Assembly: GCA_036556085.1 (NCBI GenBank)
Contig: DATBKE010000125.1
Location: 1 to 64,000, forward strand
Length of the DNA: 64,000 nt
Direction of reading: 5' to 3'
From: JACCTH01 sp036556085
GTDB lineage: Bacteria > Actinomycetota > Acidimicrobiia > Spongiisociales > ZC4RG35
A program made the translations under genes and the position numbers. Shown piece by piece: positions 52,619 through 61,711 of the stretch (positions are counted from its first letter, which is position 1; every line of letters begins with the position of its first letter). A model generated the notes under the pieces. That model saw nothing but the letters and a program-made list of their open reading frames with translations. It ran no database searches and was not told the DNA's origin.

Positions 52619-53701
52619 ATGGCCAACGCGATGATCACCGGGTGGGGAAAGTGCATGCCGGAGGCGGTGCTTTCCAATCACGATCTCGAGCAAATCGTCG
52701 ATACCAGCGACGAATGGATCACGACTCGAACCGGGATCAAGGAGCGGCGGATCTCCCATGCCGAGGTGTCGGATATGTCCGCCGTCGCCGGAACCCACGC
52801 CCTCGCCGCCGCCGGAAAGACCGCGGCTGATCTGGATTTGATCATTGTCGGAACGTGCACGGGCGACTCCCTCATCCCCTCCACTGCCTCCCTGGTGCAG
52901 GCGAAGTTGGAGGCCTGGCAGGCAGGCGCCTTCGACGTGAACGCTGCCTGCTCGGGCTTCATCTACTCACTAGTCATCGGCTCGAACATGATCGCCGCCG
53001 GGACGCATCGCACGGTGCTGGTGATCGGAGCCGAGAAGCTTCACTATCACCTCGATTTCACCAACCGGGCGACGGCAGTGCTCTTCGGTGATGGTGCCGG
53101 GGCCGTCGTCTTGGAGGCGACCGACGAGGATGTCGGTCTGCTGGCTTCCGAGCTGGGCATGGACGGTTCCGCCGCTTCGATCCTTTGCATTCCCGAGCAC
53201 GGGACCGCCGGGGATCGCAAGAATCCCGATCCCCGCCGATCGGGGATCAACATGGACGGCCCCGAGGTCTTCCGACGGGCTGTTACCACCATGGGCGACG
53301 CCTCCGTCCGCGTCCTCGATAAAGCCGGGATCAGCCTGGATGACATCGGGCTTTTGATACCCCACCAGGCCAATGTGCGGATCATCGACGCCACTGCCCG
53401 CCGGCTCAAGCTCGACCCGGCCAAAGTCATGATCAACATCGAGTCCTATGGCAACACCTCGGCGGCCACCATTCCTGTGGCCCTGACCGAGGCTCTCGAA
53501 TCCCACCGCATCCAGCCCGGTGCGATCATCGTCCTCGCCGCCTTTGGTGCCGGCCTCTCATGGGGAGCGGCGGTGATTCGGTGGGGCCAGCGAGTCGAGC
53601 CTTTGGGGACGAGCGATGCCGCCCTTCCCTCCAACGATCGCAGCACCATGGATTTGCTGGCTCCCAACCTCGAGTTTTTCGGTCACCTGGCCAGTTCGTG
53701 A
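52619..53701 (+). CDS. fabH: 3-oxoacyl-ACP synthase III (KAS III)
   Basis: 360 residues from ATG 52619 after an AGGAGG site. Catalytic triad Cys in VNAACSGFIYSL, His in IPHQANVRII and Asn in ESYGNTSAATIPVAL. The normal fold ends near GAGLSWGAAVIRW; about 35 further residues form a tail of unknown role. It starts fatty acid synthesis by condensing acyl-CoA with malonyl-ACP. Overlaps fabG (GTGA). Confidence 0.94.
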   Translation: MANAMITGWGKCMPEAVLSNHDLEQIVDTSDEWITTRTGIKERRISHAEVSDMSAVAGTHALAAAGKTAADLDLIIVGTCTGDSLIPSTASLVQAKLEAWQAGAFDVNAACSGFIYSLVIGSNMIAAGTHRTVLVIGAEKLHYHLDFTNRATAVLFGDGAGAVVLEATDEDVGLLASELGMDGSAASILCIPEHGTAGDRKNPDPRRSGINMDGPEVFRRAVTTMGDASVRVLDKAGISLDDIGLLIPHQANVRIIDATARRLKLDPAKVMINIESYGNTSAATIPVALTEALESHRIQPGAIIVLAAFGAGLSWGAAVIRWGQRVEPLGTSDAALPSNDRSTMDLLAPNLEFFGHLASS

Positions 53702-54432
53702 CCCGCACCGCCCTCGTTACCGGGGCGTCCCGGGGGATCGGTCGTGCGATCGCCCTCGCCCTGGCCGAGGCGGGCCATGTGGTGGCCGTCAATTTCAGCG
53801 TGTCTGCGTCCGCCGCCCATGGGGTCGTGACAGAAATCGAAAGCCGAGGTGGGAAGGCGGCTGCCTTCGGCGCTGACGTCTCCGATGCCCAGGCGGTGGA
53901 GGGGCTCTTCGCATCGGTTAGTGGCGAGCTGGGACCGGTCGAGATCATGGTCAACAACGCCGGCATCACCGCCGACAACCTGCTTCTCCGGATGAGCCCG
54001 GAGGAGTTCGACCGTGTTCTGGCCACCAACCTCCGTTCGGCGTTCCTCTGTACGAAGGCGGCCCTGAAGTCGATGCTGCGAGCCCGTTTCGGGAGGATCA
54101 TTTCGATCTCCTCGGTGGCCGGCATCGCCGGTAACCCGGGACAGGCCAACTACGCCGCTTCCAAGGCCGGCCTCATCGGGTTCACTAAGTCGGTGGCAAA
54201 GGAGGTGGGAAGCCGCGGAATCACAGCCAACGTGGTCGCGCCCGGCTTCATCGCCACGGATATGACCGCTGCCCTTTCCGAGGAGGTCAAGCAGGGGGTT
54301 TTGTCCACCCTCAGCCTGGGAAGGTTTGGAGAGCCGGAGGAGGTGGCTCAGGTGGTGGCATTTCTCGCATCCGAGCGGGCCTCCTACGTCACCGGTCAAG
54401 TTTTGGCGGTAGACGGCGGTCTGGCGCTTTAA
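53698..54432 (+). CDS. fabG: 3-oxoacyl-ACP reductase
   Basis: 244 residues from GTG 53698. Short-chain dehydrogenase motifs: TGASRGIG, NNAGIT, the active-site YAASKAG and the C-terminal PEEVAQVVAFLAS plus VDGGLAL. It reduces 3-oxoacyl-ACP with NADPH. Confidence 0.95.
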   Translation: MTRTALVTGASRGIGRAIALALAEAGHVVAVNFSVSASAAHGVVTEIESRGGKAAAFGADVSDAQAVEGLFASVSGELGPVEIMVNNAGITADNLLLRMSPEEFDRVLATNLRSAFLCTKAALKSMLRARFGRIISISSVAGIAGNPGQANYAASKAGLIGFTKSVAKEVGSRGITANVVAPGFIATDMTAALSEEVKQGVLSTLSLGRFGEPEEVAQVVAFLASERASYVTGQVLAVDGGLAL

Positions 54433-54465
54433 TGCCAGCGAGAAGAACAGGAGAGAACCAGCCCG

Positions 54466-54711
54466 ATGGAAAAAACTGACATAGAAACGCGATTGCGGGA
54501 TGTGCTCGTCACCGAACTCGGCCTCGACGCCGAGAAGATCAACCCGGCGGCCAACTTCGAGACCGATCTCGACGTGGACTCCCTGGGCGTCGTCGAGTTG
54601 CTGATGGCGATGGAGGATGAGTTCGGAGTGAAGATCCCCGACGATGAGGCCGAGCACATCCACACCGTGGGGGAAGCCATCGACCTGGTTCATCAGAAAC
54701 TCAACTCCTAA
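54466..54711 (+). CDS. acpP: Acyl carrier protein
   Basis: 81 residues, acidic. The phosphopantetheine Ser lies in TDLDVDSLGVVELLMAMED. It is 33 bases after fabG and 16 before fabF, within the fab operon. Confidence 0.95.
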   Translation: MEKTDIETRLRDVLVTELGLDAEKINPAANFETDLDVDSLGVVELLMAMEDEFGVKIPDDEAEHIHTVGEAIDLVHQKLNS

Positions 54712-54727
54712 CCTGATTGGACAGCTG

Positions 54728-55996
54728 ATGGGGCGACGACGAGTAGTCGTCACCGGGATGGGGGTGATCACCCCGGTCGGCAACGACGTCGATACCTTCT
54801 GGCAATCGCTGGTCTCCGGCCGTTCCGGTATCGGTCCGATCACTCATTTCGATACCACGGGTTACCGGACAAAAATCGCCGGTGAGGTCAAGGATTTCGA
54901 TCCTGCCGACCATTTCGACAAACGCGAGATCCGCCGCATCGATCCCTTTTCGCAATTCTTCTTGGTGGCCGGGCGTCAGGCTCTGGCACAGGCCAAGATC
55001 GCCTTTGCGCCGGAGGACGCTGACAACGAACGGGCCGGGGTGATGGTGGGAGCGGGCTTCGGCGGCATGGGTGCGTTCATCGATGAGGTGGCGTTGATGC
55101 TCGACCGGGGACCGGATCGGGTCAGCCCCACCGGCATCCCCAAGATCATCGCCAACATGGCCGCCGGCCTCGCCTCGATCGAGAACAACCTGCTGGGACC
55201 GGTGAGTTGCGTCGTCACCGCCTGCTCAGCGTCTGCCAACGCCATCGGTGACGCCGCCGAGCTGATCCGAAGAGGGGCGGCCGATGTCATGCTCGCCGGC
55301 GGGTCGGAGGCGGCTATCACCACCTACGGAGTGGCCGGGTTCAACCAATCACGAGCATTGTCGGTTCGCAACGACGAGCCCGCCCGAGCCTCACGGCCTT
55401 TCGACGCTGAGCGGGATGGATTCGTGATGGGCGAAGGGGGCGGGGCTCTGGTGTTGGAGGATCGGGATCGGGCCCTCGGACGGGGGGCGGAGATCATCGG
55501 CGAGATCGTCGGCTACGGGATGTCGGCGGACGCCTATCACATCACTCTGCCGCGGCCGGGCGGAACCGGGGCCGCCCGGGCGATGAAGGCGGCCATGACC
55601 GATGCCGCCTTAAAGCCCGGCGACATCTCCTATATCAACGCCCATGGCACCTCGACTGAGGCCAACGATGCCACCGAGACCGCCGCCATCAAGATCGCTC
55701 TCGGCGATGACGCTTATCGGGTGCCGGTGTCGTCCACCAAGTCGATGACGGGTCACATTCTCGGCGGGGCCGGAGCGGTGGAGGCGATCGTCTCCTTGCT
55801 GGCGCTCAACCAGGGGCTCCTTCCCCCCACGATCAATCAGGAAACATCCGACCCGGAATGCGACCTCGACTACGTTCCCAATGAGGCCCGTCGCTTCTCG
55901 GGGGATTTTGCAATGTCGAACTCTTTCGGGTTTGGAGGTCACAACGTGGCGCTGGTCCTGGGCTCGGCCCGCGTGGCGGGTTCAGAGCCCGCCTAG
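54728..55996 (+). CDS. fabF: 3-oxoacyl-ACP synthase II (KAS II)
   Basis: 422 residues from ATG 54728. Catalytic Cys in TACSASANAIGDA, His in NAHGTSTEANDATE and His in KSMTGHILGGAGAVEAI. Elongates acyl-ACP. Last gene of the fab cluster, overlapping the end of the convergent small gene by four bases. Confidence 0.96.
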   Translation: MGRRRVVVTGMGVITPVGNDVDTFWQSLVSGRSGIGPITHFDTTGYRTKIAGEVKDFDPADHFDKREIRRIDPFSQFFLVAGRQALAQAKIAFAPEDADNERAGVMVGAGFGGMGAFIDEVALMLDRGPDRVSPTGIPKIIANMAAGLASIENNLLGPVSCVVTACSASANAIGDAAELIRRGAADVMLAGGSEAAITTYGVAGFNQSRALSVRNDEPARASRPFDAERDGFVMGEGGGALVLEDRDRALGRGAEIIGEIVGYGMSADAYHITLPRPGGTGAARAMKAAMTDAALKPGDISYINAHGTSTEANDATETAAIKIALGDDAYRVPVSSTKSMTGHILGGAGAVEAIVSLLALNQGLLPPTINQETSDPECDLDYVPNEARRFSGDFAMSNSFGFGGHNVALVLGSARVAGSEPA

Positions 55997-56253
55997 CTCT
56001 CAGGCTGGTCCCGGTCCCGCTCCTGGCGGTATTCGGCGATCGAACGAGCAGTCAGCGCCAGGACGACCAGCAGTCCGGCACTGGCAATGACGAAGGCCCC
56101 GACCCCGATCAAGCTGGCGGTCAGCGGACAACCGGGAGCGGGAGCGGGCTGATCGGCCCGACAGGAGACGTTGGTGATGACAAATCCCATCCAGCCGACC
56201 AGGCCTCCCAGCACCAAGGAAGGAATCACCAGGTAGGGATTGGGTTTCCTCAA
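55993..56253 (-). CDS. Small membrane protein, 86 aa
   Basis: Two hydrophobic segments (about 9-30 and 46-70) separated by a loop with two Cys (SCRADQ and GCPL). TTG start, coupled to the upstream gene's TGA (TTGA). No family recognised. Confidence 0.55.
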   Translation of the reverse strand: MRKPNPYLVIPSLVLGGLVGWMGFVITNVSCRADQPAPAPGCPLTASLIGVGAFVIASAGLLVVLALTARSIAEYRQERDRDQPES

Positions 56254-56978
56254 TCTTGACCCAGCACCCGCCGGATGTCCTCAGGAGCCAGCTCGGGGGG
56301 AATCATCAATCGTGAGCCGCCCTCGATGAGGGGCCTGACCGCCAGGCGGACGTCGGAGGAGGCGGCTACGTAGGTGGCGGCGATCATCAAACCCAGCCAC
56401 AGCCATCGCCCGGGTGATGGGAGCCACAGGCTTCCCAGGGCCAACAGAGGGGGGGCGGCCCGGGCGGCTAGGAGCGCCCCCGGGAGCCGTCGGGCGTAAA
56501 TGAGGAGAGCGAGCCACGACAGTCCCGCCAGCCAAGGGAGAGGGCCGGGGTCATCACCAAGCGTGACGAGACCAGTCAGGCCTGGAGCAGCGAGGAGTGT
56601 CACTGCCAGCACCGCTGCCTTCGTCGGGATAGGGGCAGCCGAGGTTCGTCCTCGGATCCATCCACCCAGGCGCGGATCGGCGAGGAGAAAGCTGCTGAAG
56701 GCTATGAGCAGCACTCCGAAGTACCAGGGAGTGCTGCGCTCGTGAAGGAGGGCAATGGTCGCCTCAACAACGACGGTGGCCACTCCCAGCCGATAACCGA
56801 GTCGACTGCTCTCAATCAGGATCGCGACCACTGCCAGTGCGGAGGCGATCAGTAAGGAGGCGACGAGAACGAAAGATGTGCCGCGGTGCCACGGCCGTGG
56901 TTCATCGACCAACACGAAGGCCCATGCCACAGAACATGCCAGGATGGACAGAGTTGCCCACCAGTGACGGCCGCTCAT
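56250..56978 (-). CDS. Polytopic membrane protein, 242 aa
   Basis: About seven hydrophobic segments from residue 5 to 215 with no soluble domain of size. C-terminal EDIRRVLGQD. I do not recognise the family. It is divergent from dinB, with a short palindrome-containing gap between them. Confidence 0.6.
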   Translation of the reverse strand: MSGRHWWATLSILACSVAWAFVLVDEPRPWHRGTSFVLVASLLIASALAVVAILIESSRLGYRLGVATVVVEATIALLHERSTPWYFGVLLIAFSSFLLADPRLGGWIRGRTSAAPIPTKAAVLAVTLLAAPGLTGLVTLGDDPGPLPWLAGLSWLALLIYARRLPGALLAARAAPPLLALGSLWLPSPGRWLWLGLMIAATYVAASSDVRLAVRPLIEGGSRLMIPPELAPEDIRRVLGQD

Positions 56979-56984
56979 CTACAT

Positions 56985-57000
56985 TCTGTGGGCCCACAGA
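56985..57000. promoter_or_regulatory. 16-bp perfect palindrome between membrane protein and dinB
   Basis: TCTGTGGGCCCACAGA is fully self-complementary in the short divergent gap and could be a repressor site. A second palindrome, GAACCCTGGGTTC at 57019-57031, lies just before the dinB ATG. Confidence 0.4.
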
Positions 57001-57033
57001 TGGGCAGGGCCTATCTCTGAACCCTGGGTTCGC

Positions 57034-58209
57034 ATGAAGGTGAGCTTCGCAGAAAAAATTCTCCACGCCGACATGGACGCCTTCTTCGTCGAAGTCGAGC
57101 GAAGACGCCAGCCCGCGCTGCGCGGTCAGCCCGTGGTGGTTGGTGGTGGGGGACGACGGGGAGTGGTAGCGGCGGCGAGTTATGAGGCCCGGGCATTCGG
57201 GATCCACTCGGCGATGCCAATGTCACGGGCTCGGTCGGCTTGTCCCCACCTGGTGATTGTCCCTCCCGACCACGCTCATTACTCCGACGTGTCCGCCGAG
57301 GTCTTCGCCATTTTCTCGAGCTTCACTCCCGCAGTCGAGGGACTGTCTCTCGACGAAGCCTTTCTCGACATATCGGGTCTGCGCCGGCACTACTCCGGTC
57401 CCAACGAGGTGGGGACCGCGCTCCGAGAAAAGATCCGCCATGAGCTCGATCTCCCGGTTTCGGTGGGAATCGCCGTCAACAAGCTGGTTGCCAAAGTTGC
57501 TTCCGAGGCCGCCAAGCCGGATGGTCTGCGTCTGGTTCCCGCCACAGAAACCCTGAGCTTTCTCCACCCGCTCGGGGTGCGGGCGATTTCGGGCGTGGGG
57601 GAGGCCACACACGCTGCACTGGAGGCGTTAGGGGTGACAACGGTTGGAGAACTGGCCGAAATCGCCCCCGAATTGCTGGAACGGCGGCTGGGACGGGCGG
57701 CGGGAAGGCATCTGGCCGCACTCGCCCGGGGCCAGGATGAGCGGGCGGTGGTTTCCGACCGCCAAACGAAGTCGGTGTCGGTTTCCGAGACCTATGACTT
57801 CGACCTCCGGACCCCCGCCGAGATCGACACCGAACTATTACGACTTTGCGACCGGCTCGGTGCCCGACTCCTCCGAGCAGATCTCGGCGGCCACACCGTC
57901 TCGGTCACGGTCCGTTATTCGAACTTCGAAACGATCGTCCGTCAGACCACCGGCCGGAAGCTGGTGGCGACCTCGCGCGAGCTCTTCGCCGCCGCCCGCG
58001 AGCTCCGGCCCCAGTTCGACTGGAGCCGACCCGTCCGGCTTCTCGGAATCGGCGTGAGAGGCCTCTCGGAAGCCGGAGATTCCGGCCAAATAAGCACCGA
58101 TTCCGATCCGCGCTGGGAGGTCGTGAGCGGAGCGATCGCCAACGTGCGCGAGCGGTTCGGTGAAGATTCGCTCGGTCCGGCGCGAGTAGTGATTCGCAAA
58201 GAGAGTTGA
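57034..58209 (+). CDS. dinB: DNA polymerase IV (Y-family)
   Basis: 391 residues. Catalytic acids lie in HADMDAFFVEVE and GLSLDEAFLDI; the thumb and the little-finger domain follow. It has the normal length of DinB and replicates across lesions. The C-terminal beta-clamp motif is not obvious. No LexA-type box of canonical spacing precedes it. Confidence 0.93.
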   Translation: MKVSFAEKILHADMDAFFVEVERRRQPALRGQPVVVGGGGRRGVVAAASYEARAFGIHSAMPMSRARSACPHLVIVPPDHAHYSDVSAEVFAIFSSFTPAVEGLSLDEAFLDISGLRRHYSGPNEVGTALREKIRHELDLPVSVGIAVNKLVAKVASEAAKPDGLRLVPATETLSFLHPLGVRAISGVGEATHAALEALGVTTVGELAEIAPELLERRLGRAAGRHLAALARGQDERAVVSDRQTKSVSVSETYDFDLRTPAEIDTELLRLCDRLGARLLRADLGGHTVSVTVRYSNFETIVRQTTGRKLVATSRELFAAARELRPQFDWSRPVRLLGIGVRGLSEAGDSGQISTDSDPRWEVVSGAIANVRERFGEDSLGPARVVIRKES

Positions 58210-58305
58210 TCGTGAAAACCGTGCCATGAACCCGGGTCGAATTGAATCCCGAGTTCGTATACTGACCCCAGTCGCCTCGGATGAAAGAAACAGGAGTCAC
58301 AGGTC

Positions 58306-58644
58306 ATGCCGCTGAGTGACCGGGAGCAAAAAATCCTGGCGGAGATCGAGCGTCACTTCCACGCGGAAGATCCAAATCTGGTGCGCGCAGTTCGCCGCAT
58401 CGATCGCAGCGGCAACAACGGCAATCGCTGGGCGACCGTGGGTGTGGTCTTAGGTCTGGTCCTCGTCGCCGCCGCGTTCAGTCGCAACACGATCATCGCG
58501 GTACTCGGTTTCGTCCTTGTTGTGTGGAGCGCCAACTACCTCGTGCAGAAATTTCTGACGCGTCAAACGAGTCGCGAGACAGAGTCCGAAGAAACCGACA
58601 ACACAATTCGCAATAAAGGTCGGCGCCGCTTCAGACGCGACTGA
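58306..58644 (+). CDS. DUF3040 membrane protein, 112 aa
   Basis: The opening PLSDREQKILAEIERHFHAEDPNLVRAV is the DUF3040 signature, followed by two membrane segments (about 44-60 and 64-82) and a basic tail. A CAGGAG site precedes the ATG. Family function is unknown; actinobacterial. Confidence 0.85.
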   Translation: MPLSDREQKILAEIERHFHAEDPNLVRAVRRIDRSGNNGNRWATVGVVLGLVLVAAAFSRNTIIAVLGFVLVVWSANYLVQKFLTRQTSRETESEETDNTIRNKGRRRFRRD

Positions 58645-58812
58645 TCGACGCCGCTACAGTGGCGCACCCGCCGATCACACATCATCAAACGAGGGGTAGT
58701 CGGCGGACAAGAATTTTGGAGGGATACCGATCGCGATGCCGCTTCCGATTGACTCGAGACGCGAACGCGTCGGTTCGTTTGTGGCCGCTGGCCAGTTGGG
58801 AGGAGAGGATCG

Positions 58813-59316
58813 TTGCAGCAGGCTTTTACGGCGGAGCAGACGTGCAGGCTGACCAACTGCACACCACATCAGTTGCGCTACTGGGACCGGATGTCGCTCG
58901 TGAAGCCGAGCGTCCAACAGACAGGGGGCAGGCCGGGCGTCCGGCGTCTCTATTCGTTTCGTGACCTCGTCGCTCTACGCGTGGTCCACTCATTGATCGT
59001 CAACGGGATGTCTCTGCAGCGGGTGCGACGGGCCTGGGATTACCTCCGCCGTCATGGCGACATGGAGATGCACATGAGCCAGATGAAGTTGATCTCCGAA
59101 GGCAAATCGCTTTACGAGATCAGCGCCCAGGACGGTCTGGTGCTCGATGCCCTCCGAGAGGGTCAACTGGCCTTCTTTGCCGGACTGGATCAGATCACGA
59201 GGGAAGTGACCGAAGACGTCACCCGCTTTGAGCTCGACCGCGACCAGTTCCTGCAGATGCTGCGCCGGGTCGAGGATGACGTCAACGAGGAGCGACGAGT
59301 CTCAGCCGAGGGCTGA
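58813..59316 (+). CDS. MerR-family transcriptional regulator, 167 aa
   Basis: An N-terminal winged helix has TAEQTCRLTNCTPHQLRYWDRMSLVKPS, then RLYSFRDLVALRVVHSLIVNGMSLQRVRRAW, typical MerR. The C-terminal half has no metal-binding Cys and is predicted helical. TTG start after a GGAGGAGAGG site. The 3' end overlaps the convergent transglutaminase gene by 35 bases. Confidence 0.85.
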   Translation: MQQAFTAEQTCRLTNCTPHQLRYWDRMSLVKPSVQQTGGRPGVRRLYSFRDLVALRVVHSLIVNGMSLQRVRRAWDYLRRHGDMEMHMSQMKLISEGKSLYEISAQDGLVLDALREGQLAFFAGLDQITREVTEDVTRFELDRDQFLQMLRRVEDDVNEERRVSAEG

Positions 59317-61711
59317 ACCAGGTTCGGGGTCGGCCGCCGATGCCTCGAAACAGGCTGGCCGGTTGCAGCCAGACGAGTCCCCGGCGCCACGCCGGATAGC
59401 GCCTCTGAATCGATCGCTCGGCGATCTCCAGGGCTGAGCGCCCGTCCGTCACGGTGCGGTTTCCAAAGAGGTGAGCGGTGAGTCGATCGGCCAGCGGCCG
59501 CAGCCCGGTTTCGCCACCGAAGGAGGACGCGATCTCCGCCGGCGTCTTTGATGGGGCAGGACGGTAACCCAGGTCCGTCAGGCGATCGATGAGTTCGGCC
59601 CACCCGGCGGCTATGTCTCCTCGCCCAAGACGCCGCAGGCGGCTTTGCCGCCGAACGAGCTTCAAGATCGGAATCAAAGTCACTGCTCCCACCGGCACCA
59701 GCCACCATGTCCAGTCAAAGCGCGTCGCCCGGGCACCCAACGTTTGGCCATCGGTGGGGTCGAGTTGCTCCTCGAGAAAGCGGCGGTCAATTCCGGCGAG
59801 TGATCCAGGCAAATTGAGAGGACCCTGGGCGGGATCAACCGGTGCCGGCAGGTATTCGGAAGGACTGAATCCCACCGTCGCCGCGGTGGGGGGATTGGTG
59901 CCGTCAGAGCGCGGGGTGGGATCGAAGCGCACCCAACCCTGGCTCTCCATGAAGAGCTCGACCCAGACGTGGCCATTGCGGGCGCGGACGACGATGACCT
60001 CGCTGCCGTCGGACTGGGTCTCTATCTCTCCCGGCGAGAAGCCAAAGACGAGCCGGGCCGGAATTCCCAGGGAGCGGGCCATCACTGCCATCGCCGCCGC
60101 GAACTGCTGGCAGTATCCGCGCCGATAGTTGGTGCTCTCCGGCTCGAGAATCCATTCCTCCAGATTGAGGGTGGTGTGACCGGTAGAGACGGTGGCGTCG
60201 TGGACAAAACCGCCGGTGCTGCGAAAGAACTCTTCCAGGACGAGGCCCCGCTCGAAGGGGGTGCTGGCCTGGGCCGTTATCTGCCGGGCGAGGGCGCGGA
60301 GGACGTCGGAGAAGTCTTCGGGCAGATCGGTGTAGAGATTGGTCAGGCGGGCGGAGGGACGGTCCGAGGCGCTCTCGACCGGAGAGAGATTGAAGAGACC
60401 CTGATCCTGGGCGTTCTGGAACATCGGGGACAAGGACTCGTCTTCGGTGGCCAGGACCGCCAGATTGGGAACCGGAATCTCCGATATCACGCGGTACTCG
60501 AGTCCCTCCTTGGTGAGGGCGTCGAACTTGATCGAGCCGTCCTCCCGACTCCGATGGCTGGCAAAGAGCAGGGAGTCGTCGGTCTGCAAGCTCCGCGGCG
60601 AGTAGAGGATAGGAATGTAGGGCTGGCGGAGGGCGGCGATGCGGACGATGCTCTCAACCAGAACGGTCTCGCCGCGGAAGGCAAGGTCCTCTGCTTCCCA
60701 GTCCGATTGATCGTTCGCTCGGGAAATATCAAGGTTGGCGGGACGAAATTCGGTGCCGTCGAACGTGTCGAGTGTGATCAATTTCCAGTAGAGCTGGGAA
60801 TTCGGCGGCGCCGATGGAGATACCCGGGCGATGAATACCACCTCGGGGTTGTCGGCAATCAGATCCTGTTGGAGGGAGGCGAACTGGTTGTAGGTGATGC
60901 CCCCGAAAAGGCCGCCGCCGAATCCGGTGGGATTGCGCCATGCCACCAGGCCCGACTCCGGGACCGAGGCGGCGAAACGAAACGTAGACAGGGTGCCGGC
61001 CAGGGCCACGAAGGCAACCATCAGGATCGGCATCCCGTAGGTGTGCGAAGACAAGGGCTGGCCCGAAGGTCGCAAGCGTGCCCGGCCGCCGCTGCGATCG
61101 CTGGCCGCCGCCCAAAACGCAAAGGCGCCGATGGCGATCAGGGCGGCGGGAGCCCACCAGGTGGGCGGTCGTCGATCAAAGGTTGCAGCCAGAAGATAAA
61201 AGGCGAGGATCGGAATCGTGGCCCGGAGTGGTCGGCGGGCAAACAGGCCGGAGATCGCGAGGGCACCCAGCGCCCAGAAGACCACGGCCAGTACGGCCAC
61301 CAGACCGGGGGAGGCCGTGACCGGAGCTGATCCATACCTGATCAACTCAATGGCGACGGCCATCTCGGCTCCCACGGCAGCCGGCGTTGCGGCCGTGGGA
61401 ACGAGCCCGCCAGCGAGTGTGTTGGCGGCAGTGAGACGGGCGAAGACCAAGGCGGCGCCCCCCAGCCCGAGGAGGAATGTAAGCGCAGGACCCAACCGGG
61501 CAAGTCGAGAGGCGGCCGCAACCGCGGCTCCGATCAATGTGGCGACGATCAGGACCGAGGCCAGGTCGGGGTCGGTCGGGCCTCCCTCGATCAGCCGTCC
61601 TACTCGGTGGAGGGCGAGCAGGAAGGCGCCGAAAGCAGCTAGGAGGCCGAGGCGGGTGCCCACGTCCTTATTCCGATCTGGCCAAAGGCTTGGGTCCACA
61701 GAGGCGCCCAT
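59282..61711 (-). CDS. TgpA-type transglutaminase-like membrane protein, 809 aa
   Basis: An N-terminal part with about six membrane segments (15-230), an extracytoplasmic domain with the transglutaminase core (GYCQQFAAAMAVMARSLGIPARLVFGF, then VWVELFMESQGWVRFDPTPR), another membrane helix near 665 and a DUF4129-like tail. Catalytic Cys in RGYCQQF, His in NGHVWVE, Asp in FDPTPR. The start overlaps the DUF58 gene by 73 bases; a GTG at 61663 is an alternative. It works with the MoxR and DUF58 neighbours. Confidence 0.88.
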   Translation of the reverse strand: MGASVDPSLWPDRNKDVGTRLGLLAAFGAFLLALHRVGRLIEGGPTDPDLASVLIVATLIGAAVAAASRLARLGPALTFLLGLGGAALVFARLTAANTLAGGLVPTAATPAAVGAEMAVAIELIRYGSAPVTASPGLVAVLAVVFWALGALAISGLFARRPLRATIPILAFYLLAATFDRRPPTWWAPAALIAIGAFAFWAAASDRSGGRARLRPSGQPLSSHTYGMPILMVAFVALAGTLSTFRFAASVPESGLVAWRNPTGFGGGLFGGITYNQFASLQQDLIADNPEVVFIARVSPSAPPNSQLYWKLITLDTFDGTEFRPANLDISRANDQSDWEAEDLAFRGETVLVESIVRIAALRQPYIPILYSPRSLQTDDSLLFASHRSREDGSIKFDALTKEGLEYRVISEIPVPNLAVLATEDESLSPMFQNAQDQGLFNLSPVESASDRPSARLTNLYTDLPEDFSDVLRALARQITAQASTPFERGLVLEEFFRSTGGFVHDATVSTGHTTLNLEEWILEPESTNYRRGYCQQFAAAMAVMARSLGIPARLVFGFSPGEIETQSDGSEVIVVRARNGHVWVELFMESQGWVRFDPTPRSDGTNPPTAATVGFSPSEYLPAPVDPAQGPLNLPGSLAGIDRRFLEEQLDPTDGQTLGARATRFDWTWWLVPVGAVTLIPILKLVRRQSRLRRLGRGDIAAGWAELIDRLTDLGYRPAPSKTPAEIASSFGGETGLRPLADRLTAHLFGNRTVTDGRSALEIAERSIQRRYPAWRRGLVWLQPASLFRGIGGRPRTWFSPRLRLVAPR

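Noticed and set aside
57019..57031. Possible LexA box before dinB
   Set aside because: GAAC and GTTC are separated by five bases (CCTGG), not four, so it does not fit the LexA operator.
59969..61330. 453-codon plus-strand frame inside the transglutaminase gene
   Set aside because: The opposite strand carries complete transglutaminase motifs; no domain is seen in this frame.
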